In this document: one piece after another, positions 49,090 through 56,680 of the stretch
Layout: each line of letters starts with the position of its first letter
How positions within the stretch are numbered: position 1 is the stretch's first letter
Assembly: GCA_011526565.1 (NCBI GenBank)
Contig: WYBL01000069.1
Span: forward strand, 36,754 to 100,753
Direction of reading: 5' to 3'
Origin: Acidobacteriota bacterium
GTDB taxonomy: Bacteria > Acidobacteriota > Vicinamibacteria > Fen-336
Length of the DNA stretch: 64,000 nt
Notes under the pieces: generated by a model
Database searches by the model: none
Told to the model about the DNA's origin: nothing
The model's input: the letters and a program-made list of their open reading frames with translations, nothing else
Program-made: the position numbers and the translations under genes

Positions 49090-50838
49090 TCACCTCAGGT
49101 AGCCGAGGGCGCGCAGGTGGGCGTCGTCCCGCGGGGACGGCGCGGGGGTCGCGCCGGGCCAGCGCAGTCGCACCCTGGGGCGCGCCTCGCCATCGGCTTG
49201 GGTGCGCTGTCTCCACTGCGTCCCGGTCCGCACCCACTCGAGGCTTGCGTGGTAGACGTCCTCCTCGGACGCGTCGAAGAGCCGCGCTGGCGGGAACTCG
49301 ACCCAGGCGCCCTCGGGAGCGGTGCGCACCTCCAGGTCGACGCGGCCGCGCCCGTCGTGAACGATTTCCAGCCCACGGGCCGCCGCCATTCGCGCGACCT
49401 CCGCCAGCAGCGGGCTCGAGGCGGCGTCCGCTGGAGGGGGCACGACCGGTGTCTGCCCCGCGCGGTGGAAGCGTGGAAACCAGGCCGCCTGGAGGCCCGC
49501 GCCAGGCGCGACGTTGACGCGGAGGAGACCCTCGCGCGGGTCGTGACGCGCGAGCGTCAACCAGGGATTGGGGGCCACGAGATCGCAGCCCCGCGAGCCC
49601 GCCGCCTCCACCAGCGGGCGGCCGTCGAGACCGGCGGGCCGCTCCACTCCAGCGGCCTCCAGCAGAGTCGGGGCGACGTCCTGACCGCACGCGAGGTCGT
49701 CGCGCCGGGTGCCGGCGGGGAAGCCGGGGCCAGCGACCAGCAGCGGGATGCGGAACACGGCGGGGTCGATCCAGCCGTGGCCGTAGAGGCCGCCGGCACC
49801 GGTGGCTTCGCCGTGGTCCGAGGTGATCGCGACCACCAGCCTGCGCGGATGCCGCTCCAGCGCGTCGAGTAGCGGCTCGAGGACGGCGTCGAGCGCGGCC
49901 AGACCCTCGTCGTAGAGCCACTCGACGCAGCGCTCGGGGGCATCCGGCGCCGGCACCGGCCGGCCGCCAGCGTCCTCGAACTGCGGGCGAGCGGGCGACA
50001 CCTGGTCGGGCGCGAGGGCGAAACGCAGGCGCGTGCCGGCCGGGCCGCAGCCCGGCGGCGCGGGGAAGTGGCCGCGCGCCTCGAAAGGCTCGTGGGCCGC
50101 GTAGGTGTGCAGGAACAGGAACAGCGGGCGCCCTTCGCGTTCGCCCAGGGTCCGGACCGCCTCCGCGATCTGGTCCGGCAGCGACGCCAGGGCCTCGCGC
50201 TCGGTCCACGCGTACCGATCGAAACCCCGCGCGAAGCCGAAGTCCGGGTGCAGGAAGCCGCCGCCGGTCAGCGCCACGGTGCGATAGCCGCGATCCCGGA
50301 AGTGCTCGGCCACCAGCGGCAACTCCGGCGAGAACCCGGCCAGAGCGTGTTCGATCACGCCCGTGCGCAGCGGCGAGCGGCCCGAGAGCAGGGTCGCGTG
50401 CGAGGGCAGGGTGCCCCCGGCTGCGGCGAGGGCGCGCTCGAAGACGGCCGCCTGGCGTGCGGCCCAGGCCGCGAGGTGGGGCGTGGTCGCACGGGGGTGG
50501 CCGTGAAGCGACATCCGGTTGCGCCCGACCGTGTCCAGCGAGACCAGCACGACGTCCGGGCTCGGGCGGGCAGGGGGATCACGGCGCGGGTCGGAGAGCA
50601 TCACCCGGCCCTGCACGGCCGTGAACCGAACCCGGCGCGCCGCTTCGGGCCAGCCGAGGCGCTCGCCGGTCCACCGCCCCGGCACGGCCTGCAGGCCGCG
50701 AGGCACACCGGTCGGCCGGCCTGTGGAGTCGAAGAAGGAGATCTCCACGCGGCCGGGCTGCCCCGCGGCGCTCACTGACAGCCGCAGGTCGCCGGCCCCG
50801 GCAGCGGTCCAGTCGAGGCGGCTCCCCGGGTCGAGCAC
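49090..50838 (-). CDS. Sulfatase-superfamily protein (main open part of an interrupted gene)
   Basis: 582 residues from the first GTG. Landmarks of the alkaline phosphatase-like fold: PDVVLVSLDTVGRNRMSLHG (metal Asp), GGTLPSHATLLSGR at the active site, and AITSDHGEATG...GHGWIDP with the RIPLLVAGPG segment. The Cys or Ser that becomes formylglycine in true sulfatases is replaced by Thr (TLPSH), as in phosphotransferases and phosphodiesterases of the fold, so sulfate-ester cleavage is unlikely. It ends in LRALGYLR. An extra beta-rich N-terminal region precedes the catalytic domain. The same frame continues upstream past a single TGA into a lipoprotein leader. Confidence 0.82.
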   Translation of the reverse strand: MLDPGSRLDWTAAGAGDLRLSVSAAGQPGRVEISFFDSTGRPTGVPRGLQAVPGRWTGERLGWPEAARRVRFTAVQGRVMLSDPRRDPPARPSPDVVLVSLDTVGRNRMSLHGHPRATTPHLAAWAARQAAVFERALAAAGGTLPSHATLLSGRSPLRTGVIEHALAGFSPELPLVAEHFRDRGYRTVALTGGGFLHPDFGFARGFDRYAWTEREALASLPDQIAEAVRTLGEREGRPLFLFLHTYAAHEPFEARGHFPAPPGCGPAGTRLRFALAPDQVSPARPQFEDAGGRPVPAPDAPERCVEWLYDEGLAALDAVLEPLLDALERHPRRLVVAITSDHGEATGAGGLYGHGWIDPAVFRIPLLVAGPGFPAGTRRDDLACGQDVAPTLLEAAGVERPAGLDGRPLVEAAGSRGCDLVAPNPWLTLARHDPREGLLRVNVAPGAGLQAAWFPRFHRAGQTPVVPPPADAASSPLLAEVARMAAARGLEIVHDGRGRVDLEVRTAPEGAWVEFPPARLFDASEEDVYHASLEWVRTGTQWRQRTQADGEARPRVRLRWPGATPAPSPRDDAHLRALGYLR

Positions 50839-50859
50839 GAGAGCGGGACGGCGCTCCCA

Positions 50860-51084
50860 TCAGACGTCGACGGACGTCAGGCCGCCGCCTCCGGCCGTCT
50901 GTGGGGGCAGGCGGGCGAGCTCCGCGAGGAGCCGATCGCCGCCCCCGACCGAAGGTGACGCGCGCGGGCGATCGGTCGCGAGCCCGCAGCCGGTCACCAG
51001 CGCGAGGGCCCCGCAGGCCGCTGCAGCACAGCCCGCCGTCCTGAACGGAGTGCCGACGCTAGAATCCCGGACGAACGCCGACAT
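50860..51084 (-). pseudogene. Lipoprotein signal fragment detached by an in-frame TGA
   Basis: From ATG 51084 this 74-codon piece gives a lipoprotein signal with lipobox LVTGC and a low-complexity stretch, then TGA at 50862-50860. The frame is the same as the sulfatase-like gene downstream, and only eight codons (starting TGG GAG CGC) separate the stop from its first GTG. GAGGAG lies 5 nt before ATG 51084. The two parts probably formed one outer-membrane or periplasmic lipoprotein; the TGA is either a real nonsense mutation, a sequence error, or a recoded codon. Confidence 0.65.
51060..51065 (+). promoter_or_regulatory. Candidate -10 (TAGAAT) for the YfhO-like gene at 51083
   Basis: GCTAGAAT ends 17 nt before ATG 51083; transcription would begin about 10 nt ahead of the ATG, leaving no room for a ribosome site. 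No strong -35 box. Confidence 0.4.
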
Positions 51085-53818
51085 GTCACTCCTCGGACCC
51101 GACTTCGCGCGCTGGTTTTCCTCGAGCACGCTGCGATCGCACGCCCCGGCGCTGCTGATCCCGCTCGCCGTGCTGCTCGCGTTCGAGCCGCTGTGGGCCG
51201 GCCGCGAGGTGCTGTGGGGCGACTTCGTCAGTTGGTACGTGCCCAGCCACCACTACGCGTCGGGCCGATTGTGGCAGGGCGCGCTTCCGCTGTGGAACCC
51301 GTACTCGGACAGCGGCATGCCCTTCATGGGCGAAGCCGACCACGGCACGCTCTACCCGCCATCGCTGCTGTTGCACGTCCTCGGCCGCGATCCCGTGCGG
51401 CTCTTCGACCTGCTGCAGGCCTTCACGCTGCTCCACCTCGTGTGGGCCGGCCTTTCTCTCTACGGCCTGGCCCGCTCGCTCGGGCGCAGCGGCTGGGCGG
51501 CGACCTTCGGCGGCGTCGCCTTCGCGTTGTCCGGGGCGCTGGTCGCGCGCGCGTCGCACGTCTCCCTGGTGTGCGCGATCTCCTGGCTGCCGCTCGTGTT
51601 CGGGGGGCTCCACGCGAGCTTGCGCTCCGGGCGGCTCCGGCCCGCGCTGTGGGCAGGCACAGGTTTCGGCATGATCGCCCTCTCGGGCAGCCCGTCGACC
51701 GTCGTCGTCGCGGCGGTCGGCGCCGTCGCCCTGGCGATCGGAACGTGCAGCGGTGGCACCCGCCAGGCATGGGCGGCTTCCGCGCGGGCGCTCGGCCTCG
51801 CCGCCGCCGTGGCGATCGGCGGGACGGCGCTGGGGGCAGCGCAACTGTTGCCGATGCGGGAACTGGTCCAGCACTCCGAGCGGTCGGCCTACAGCTACGA
51901 CGACATCGCCGCCTACGCGCTCGACCCCGACAGCCTGGTCCTGCTGGCGGTTCCGCGGGCCTTCGGCTGGCTGCGTTACGAAGGAACGGCCTACTGGGGA
52001 CCGCCCAACTTCGCCGAGCTGGGCGGCTACGCGGGGCTTCTGACGCTTGCGTTCGCATGGCTGGCGCTGACCCGCGGAGCCAGCGGAGAGGCGCGGCCCT
52101 GGGCCGTGCTGGCCGGGGCCGGGTTGTGGCTGGCGCTCGGCCGCTCGGGCGGGCTGCACCAGATCCTCTACGTCGTGCCCGTCGTCGGCGAGATGCGGGC
52201 GCCCGGCCGGTTCCTGGCGCTGTGGGCCGTGGGCGTCGCCTTGCTGGCGAGCCAGGGCCTCGACCTGGCGATCGCGCGGGGGTCCCGCCGCGCGCTGGCG
52301 GCCTGGCGATGGCGCACGCTGGCGGGCTTCGGGCTGGTGGCCGTGTGGGTGGGCCACCACCTCGCGCCGGGCGCCCCGGGTCTCGAGGCGTGGCAACGCC
52401 CGGTGGCGAGCCTCGCCTTTCTCGCCAGCTTCGGCTCGCTGGCGCTGGCGGCCGGCTGGCTGCTGCTCGCGGGCCGACCCCGCCTGCGGGCTGCCGCGGG
52501 CTGGGCGGCCTGCGCCGTGCTCGCCCTCGACCTCGCCGTGCAATGGCGAGGGGTCGGCCTGCACCGGCGCGACGAAATGGTCGCGACGCTCGGCCGCGAC
52601 GACGCGCGCTACGACCGGATCGTCGCAGCGGAAGGCACGGATCTCAGGCTCAAGAGCCGCTACGCGAACCCCGGCCGCCTGCTGGTCAACCGCGTGCCCG
52701 CGGAGTCGGGCCCCGGCCGCCACCTGCTGGCCTACGAGCGCTTCCAGGCCGCGATCCGCTCCCACGACTCGCCGCTGCTCGACCTGCTCCACGTCGGCTA
52801 CCTGGCCGAGGTGCGGTCGCGCTCGATCCGGGCGCCGGGTCCCAACCTGGTTGCGGAGGAGGGGCTGTGGCTGGCTCGCCGGGCGGCCGTCGAACTCCCG
52901 GTCGATCCCGAGGTCGTGGTCGACGGAATCGAGCTGGTGTTGACGATCGACCCGCGCGGCGAGCCTCCCGGTTCGACGATCGGCGAGGTGGAGGTGGCGG
53001 GCGAGGGCGGTGTCGCCCGCCGCCACCTGCTGCGTCTCGGCGTGGAATCGGGTCATCTGGCGGGCGGGCCGCCGCCGCGGGCGGCCGAGCGGATCGACGT
53101 GCGCCACTTCGTCCACGTGCGCGACGCCGGCGCCCTGCGCAGGACGTACTACCGGGCCGAGCTGCGCGGGGACCTCGCGGGTCCCGTCCGCCGCATCCTG
53201 CTCCGCCACGCCGGCGCGGACGGCACGGCGCTCGTCGTCAAGGAGGTGCGGCTGCTGGCGGAGCCGCGGGCGGGCGATCGCTGGATGCTGGTGCGGGAGG
53301 AGTTTCCCGCCGACGGCTTCCCGCTTCGCCTCTACCGCAACACCCGGGTCGGGCCGCGAGCCTGGGTCGCTCGCCGTGCCACCTGGGCCGACTCGCCTCA
53401 GCGCGCGATCGATCGCCTCGAGGAGGGCGGCTTCGACCCGCGCGTCGACGTCGCCCTCGAGGCGCCGGCGGGACTGCGGGGGCCGAGCGACGAGTTCCCG
53501 CATCCCACGCCGGCAGGCACCGCGAGCGTCGAGCGAGCCGAACCCGAGCGGATCGTGGTCCGGGCCCGCCTGGAGCGGCGAGGCTGGCTCGTCATCTCGG
53601 AGGTCGACTACCCGGGCTGGATCGCCCGCGCGGGCGGCGTGTCGTTGCCGATCGTGCGTGCCCAGGGCCTGTTCCGCGCGGTCCGACTCGACGCCGGCGA
53701 ACACGTCGTGAGCTTCGAGTACCGACCCGGCTCGTTCCGCGGCGGTCTCGCGCTCTCGCTGGCCGCCGCGTTCGCCCTCGCCCTCGCCTGGCTGCGGGTG
53801 CGCCGAACGGGATCCTAA
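51083..53818 (+). CDS. YfhO-like membrane protein (paralogue 5, longest)
   Basis: 911 residues, polytopic in the first 480, then a large soluble part. First loop VLWGDFVSWYVPSHHYAS...LPLWNPYSDSGMPFM; C-terminus with YPGWIARAGGVSLP, FRAVRLDAGEHVVSFEY and a final helix. The extra 140 residues relative to its paralogues lie in the soluble region (about 600-830), which includes a beta-rich segment. ATG 51083 overlaps ATG 51084 of the opposite-strand lipoprotein gene (CATG). It converges on the GT2 gene with a 4-bp shared stop region (CTAA). Confidence 0.85.
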   Translation: MSLLGPDFARWFSSSTLRSHAPALLIPLAVLLAFEPLWAGREVLWGDFVSWYVPSHHYASGRLWQGALPLWNPYSDSGMPFMGEADHGTLYPPSLLLHVLGRDPVRLFDLLQAFTLLHLVWAGLSLYGLARSLGRSGWAATFGGVAFALSGALVARASHVSLVCAISWLPLVFGGLHASLRSGRLRPALWAGTGFGMIALSGSPSTVVVAAVGAVALAIGTCSGGTRQAWAASARALGLAAAVAIGGTALGAAQLLPMRELVQHSERSAYSYDDIAAYALDPDSLVLLAVPRAFGWLRYEGTAYWGPPNFAELGGYAGLLTLAFAWLALTRGASGEARPWAVLAGAGLWLALGRSGGLHQILYVVPVVGEMRAPGRFLALWAVGVALLASQGLDLAIARGSRRALAAWRWRTLAGFGLVAVWVGHHLAPGAPGLEAWQRPVASLAFLASFGSLALAAGWLLLAGRPRLRAAAGWAACAVLALDLAVQWRGVGLHRRDEMVATLGRDDARYDRIVAAEGTDLRLKSRYANPGRLLVNRVPAESGPGRHLLAYERFQAAIRSHDSPLLDLLHVGYLAEVRSRSIRAPGPNLVAEEGLWLARRAAVELPVDPEVVVDGIELVLTIDPRGEPPGSTIGEVEVAGEGGVARRHLLRLGVESGHLAGGPPPRAAERIDVRHFVHVRDAGALRRTYYRAELRGDLAGPVRRILLRHAGADGTALVVKEVRLLAEPRAGDRWMLVREEFPADGFPLRLYRNTRVGPRAWVARRATWADSPQRAIDRLEEGGFDPRVDVALEAPAGLRGPSDEFPHPTPAGTASVERAEPERIVVRARLERRGWLVISEVDYPGWIARAGGVSLPIVRAQGLFRAVRLDAGEHVVSFEYRPGSFRGGLALSLAAAFALALAWLRVRRTGS

Positions 53819-54729
53819 CGAGGGCCGCGATCCCGGGTCAGACGCGCATGCACGGCGCGCAGCGGGGCGGTCACCCGCCAGCTCCACGAGGCGCCGAGGT
53901 CGGCCAGCCGGCGATGCGCGTGCGAGAGTGCGTGTTCCAGGCCCGCGATGTGCCGGCGGGCCTCGGCCAGCTCGAACGCGGGATCGGTGCCCGGCGGCAG
54001 GGCCGGAGCGGGCCGCGCGCTCCACAGCGCGGCGAGCAGTTCCGCGCGCAGGCCGGCGATCTCGGCCGCGTGGAAGGCGGAGAGGTCCGCGTGGCGGGCG
54101 CCGAACGCGGCGGAGTGGCCGGCCGGCGCCGAGCCGGCGCCGAGGCGACGGGCGATCAGCAGGTCGCGCGCGAGCCGCGTTTCGTGGCCGGCTTTCGCCA
54201 GCCGCAGCCGCAGGTCCGCCGTCTCGTCGCCCTCCTCGAGCCCCTCGTCGAAGCCGCCGATGGCCAGGACGGCCGCCCGCCGCCACAGCGTCGCTTCGGC
54301 AAGCACTCCGGCCAGCACCGCGGCCGGCCCCGCGTCCGGGGCCCTGACCTCCGTCTCGAAGGTGCCGTTCGTGCGGAACCAGGCGGTGGCCCCCGCGGCC
54401 GCGGGACGGTCCTCGATCTCTGCGTGCGCTGCCGCGAGGAACCCGGGCTGGAGGCGTTCGGCCGCTGACATGATGCAGACCGACTCGGTCGCCGTTTCGT
54501 GCAGCGCCCGGTTCCGCGCGGCCGCCGCGTGGGGCCGCGGCAGCCGCACGACGCGCAGGCGAGGCCAGCGATACCCGGCCACCAGCTCCCGCGTGCGCGG
54601 ATCGAGCGATCCGTCGTCGACGACCAGGATCTCGGCCGGCGCCGGACGCTGGGCGTAGGCCGAGTCGACAGCGTCCTCGAGCAGCGCGCCTTCGTCGCGG
54701 CAGACGATGGCGACGGTGACCGGCTTCAT
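53815..54729 (-). CDS. Family 2 glycosyltransferase-like protein without a DxD motif
   Basis: 304 residues. The GT-A fold is clear at the start (VTVAIVCRDEGALLEDAVDSA, ILVVDDGSLDPRT) and in IGGFDEGLEEGDETADLRLR. The usual metal-binding DxD position is IMSAAERLQPGF, so the aspartates are missing. The C-terminal third is helical (EIAGLRAELLAALWSA; ARRHIAGLEHALSHAHRRL) and may form a coiled coil. It may be a non-catalytic partner or use an altered mechanism. ATG 54729 overlaps the ABC ATPase stop. Last gene of the operon. Confidence 0.8.
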   Translation of the reverse strand: MKPVTVAIVCRDEGALLEDAVDSAYAQRPAPAEILVVDDGSLDPRTRELVAGYRWPRLRVVRLPRPHAAAARNRALHETATESVCIMSAAERLQPGFLAAAHAEIEDRPAAAGATAWFRTNGTFETEVRAPDAGPAAVLAGVLAEATLWRRAAVLAIGGFDEGLEEGDETADLRLRLAKAGHETRLARDLLIARRLGAGSAPAGHSAAFGARHADLSAFHAAEIAGLRAELLAALWSARPAPALPPGTDPAFELAEARRHIAGLEHALSHAHRRLADLGASWSWRVTAPLRAVHARLTRDRGPR

Positions 54730-55490
54730 GCGCTCGCCCCGGCCGCCTGCGGGGCCTGCGCCACCAGCTCCAGGTAGCGCTCGACGACTCCCGCCGGGTC
54801 GCCCTCGCGCTGGATGCGGCCGGCGTCGATCACCAGCGCGCGGTCGCAGAAGTCGCGGATCGTGCGCGGGTCGTGGCTGACGACGATCATGGTGCGCCCC
54901 GAGCGGCGCAGGCTGCGGAAGCGTTCTTCGCAGCGCGAGCGGAAGCCGACGTCGCCGACCGCGAACACCTCGTCGAGCAGCAGGATGTCCCGGGCCGCCC
55001 GGAACGCCACCGAGTACGCGAGCCGCACCGCCATCCCGGAAGAGTAGTGCTTCAGCGGCACCCGCGCGAATCGCTCCAGCGAGGCGAAGGCCAGGATCTC
55101 CGGGATCGCCGCCTGCGCCTCGGCCAGTGGCAGGCCCATCAGCGTGCCCAGCAGCAGGATGTTGTCGACCGCGTCGAGGTCCTGGCTCCAGCCCACGCCG
55201 AGTTCCAGGATCGGCGTCACCGGCCCGCCGACGGCGATGCGGCCGGAGTCGGGCCGGTAGATGCCGGCCAGCAGCTTGAGCAGCGTGCTCTTGCCCGAGC
55301 CGTTGCGGCCCATGATGCCGAGCGTCTCGCCGCGGCCGACCTCGAACGAGATCGCGTCGAGCACCTGGAGCCGCGACGGCGCGCCCGACCGCCACGGGTG
55401 CAGCACGGCCTCCCGCACCGTGCGCATCCGGGCCTCGGGCAGCGGGAACGCCTTGGAGACCGCGTCGACGGCGATGGCGGGCTCGGTCAC
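54726..55490 (-). CDS. ABC transporter ATPase for polysaccharide export (Wzt/TagH type)
   Basis: 254 residues. Walker A GIMGRNGSGKSTLLKLL, an unusual signature HYSSGMAVRLAYSVAF typical of the Wzt/TagH group, Walker B ILLLDEVFAVGD and SHDPRTI. The insert PWRSGAPSRLQVLDAISFEVGRGE precedes the P-loop, also typical. No C-terminal carbohydrate-binding domain follows, so length control as in long Wzt proteins is not expected. Coupled by GTGA overlap to the permease. Confidence 0.92.
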   Translation of the reverse strand: MTEPAIAVDAVSKAFPLPEARMRTVREAVLHPWRSGAPSRLQVLDAISFEVGRGETLGIMGRNGSGKSTLLKLLAGIYRPDSGRIAVGGPVTPILELGVGWSQDLDAVDNILLLGTLMGLPLAEAQAAIPEILAFASLERFARVPLKHYSSGMAVRLAYSVAFRAARDILLLDEVFAVGDVGFRSRCEERFRSLRRSGRTMIVVSHDPRTIRDFCDRALVIDAGRIQREGDPAGVVERYLELVAQAPQAAGASA

Positions 55491-56680
55491 AGGTACTCCG
55501 CGGCGGCCGGGGCGTGGCGGCGGTAGAGCGCGATGCCGGCTCCCAGCGACAGCAGGACCATCGCCAGCAGCGGCCCGGCCGTGGCGAACTCGGGAACGCG
55601 AGCGCCGACCGCCGCGGCCCGCGCGTACTCCAGCACGGCCGTGGGCGGCCACAGCATCAACCACGGGCGCAGCGACTCGGGCACGGCCGAGAGCGGGTAG
55701 ACGACGGGCGCCAGGAAGAAGCCCGCCTGGAGCACGACGTCCCACACCTGATTGAGGTCGCGGTAGCGAAGCACGACGACGCTGGTCGCGAAGGCCAGAC
55801 CGAGCACGATCGAGAGCAGCGCGAGCTGGGCGCCGAAGAAGGCGGCCAGCGGGCCCGGACCTGGCAGCCGGCCCGCCAGCGCCAGCACCGCCAGCAGCCC
55901 TCCCGTGAAGACGGCGAGCGTCAGCAGCGGCGTGGCCAGCGAAGTCACGACGAGCAACCAGCGGGGGAAGGCCGTCTTGCCGATCAGGTGGGCCTTGGCC
56001 AGCAGCGAGAGCATGCCGGTGCGGCTGCCTTCGGCGAAGAAGTCCCACAGCACGATTCCGACCAGCAGGTTCAGGCGGTAGTCCGGGGTCGCGGCGAACA
56101 GCCAGGAGAACACGCTGGCGAGCACTCCGATCATCGCGACGGGCTTGGCCAGGGCCCACAGGAAGCCGCCCAGGGTGCCGTGGTAGCGGATGCGGAAGTC
56201 GGTGCGCACGAGGGTCCAGGCCGCTCCGAGGTAGTCCAGGCGGGGGGCGGCCGCGAGGGGCGTCGGCGCCGAGCGGACGGCCGCGGCATTCGCGGGCGTG
56301 CCGGTCGGCGCCACGGTGGACTCCGGCGCCGGCGAGGCGGCGAAGATGGCCCGTTCCAGCTCGGCCGCCTGGCGGGTTCGGGCGTCGACGACCCGCGCCA
56401 GGTCCGTGACCTCGTGGCTGCGGGTGGCCAGCGCGCGCTTCAGCTCGGCCACGCTCGCGTCGAGCTCCGCGACCTCGGCTCCGCGCGCCGCCAGCGCCGT
56501 CGTGAGTTCCGCGACGTCCGCGTTGAGCTTCTCGATCTCGCGGGCGCGCGTCGCCAGGGCCGCGGTCAGCTCCGCCACGTCGGCATTGAGCGTCTCGACC
56601 TCGCGGACGCGATAGGCGAGGTCGGCCTCGAGCTTCGCGACCTGCTCCGGGGAGAACTCCCCGGGACGGTCAGTGGCCAT
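55487..56680 (-). CDS. Polysaccharide ABC exporter permease with N-terminal coiled coil
   Basis: 397 residues. Residues about 145-397 are an ABC-2/Wzm-like permease with six hydrophobic segments and the LVRTDFRIRYHGTLGGFLWAL entry segment. Residues 1 to about 120 are a cytoplasmic coiled coil of near-21-residue repeats (REVETLNADVAELTAALATRA; REIEKLNADVAELTTALAARG; AEVAELDASVAELKRALATRS), followed by a Pro/Ala linker. Wzm-type permeases normally lack this head and are about 260 residues. The coil may tether glycosyltransferases or oligomerise the exporter. It overlaps the GT2-GT4 gene by 11 nt. Confidence 0.9.
   Translation of the reverse strand: MATDRPGEFSPEQVAKLEADLAYRVREVETLNADVAELTAALATRAREIEKLNADVAELTTALAARGAEVAELDASVAELKRALATRSHEVTDLARVVDARTRQAAELERAIFAASPAPESTVAPTGTPANAAAVRSAPTPLAAAPRLDYLGAAWTLVRTDFRIRYHGTLGGFLWALAKPVAMIGVLASVFSWLFAATPDYRLNLLVGIVLWDFFAEGSRTGMLSLLAKAHLIGKTAFPRWLLVVTSLATPLLTLAVFTGGLLAVLALAGRLPGPGPLAAFFGAQLALLSIVLGLAFATSVVVLRYRDLNQVWDVVLQAGFFLAPVVYPLSAVPESLRPWLMLWPPTAVLEYARAAAVGARVPEFATAGPLLAMVLLSLGAGIALYRRHAPAAAEYL

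Noticed and set aside
50860..50862. In-frame TGA as a selenocysteine codon
   Set aside because: The position is in a linker before the catalytic domain, not at a redox or active site, and I could not identify a convincing SECIS-like hairpin directly after it.
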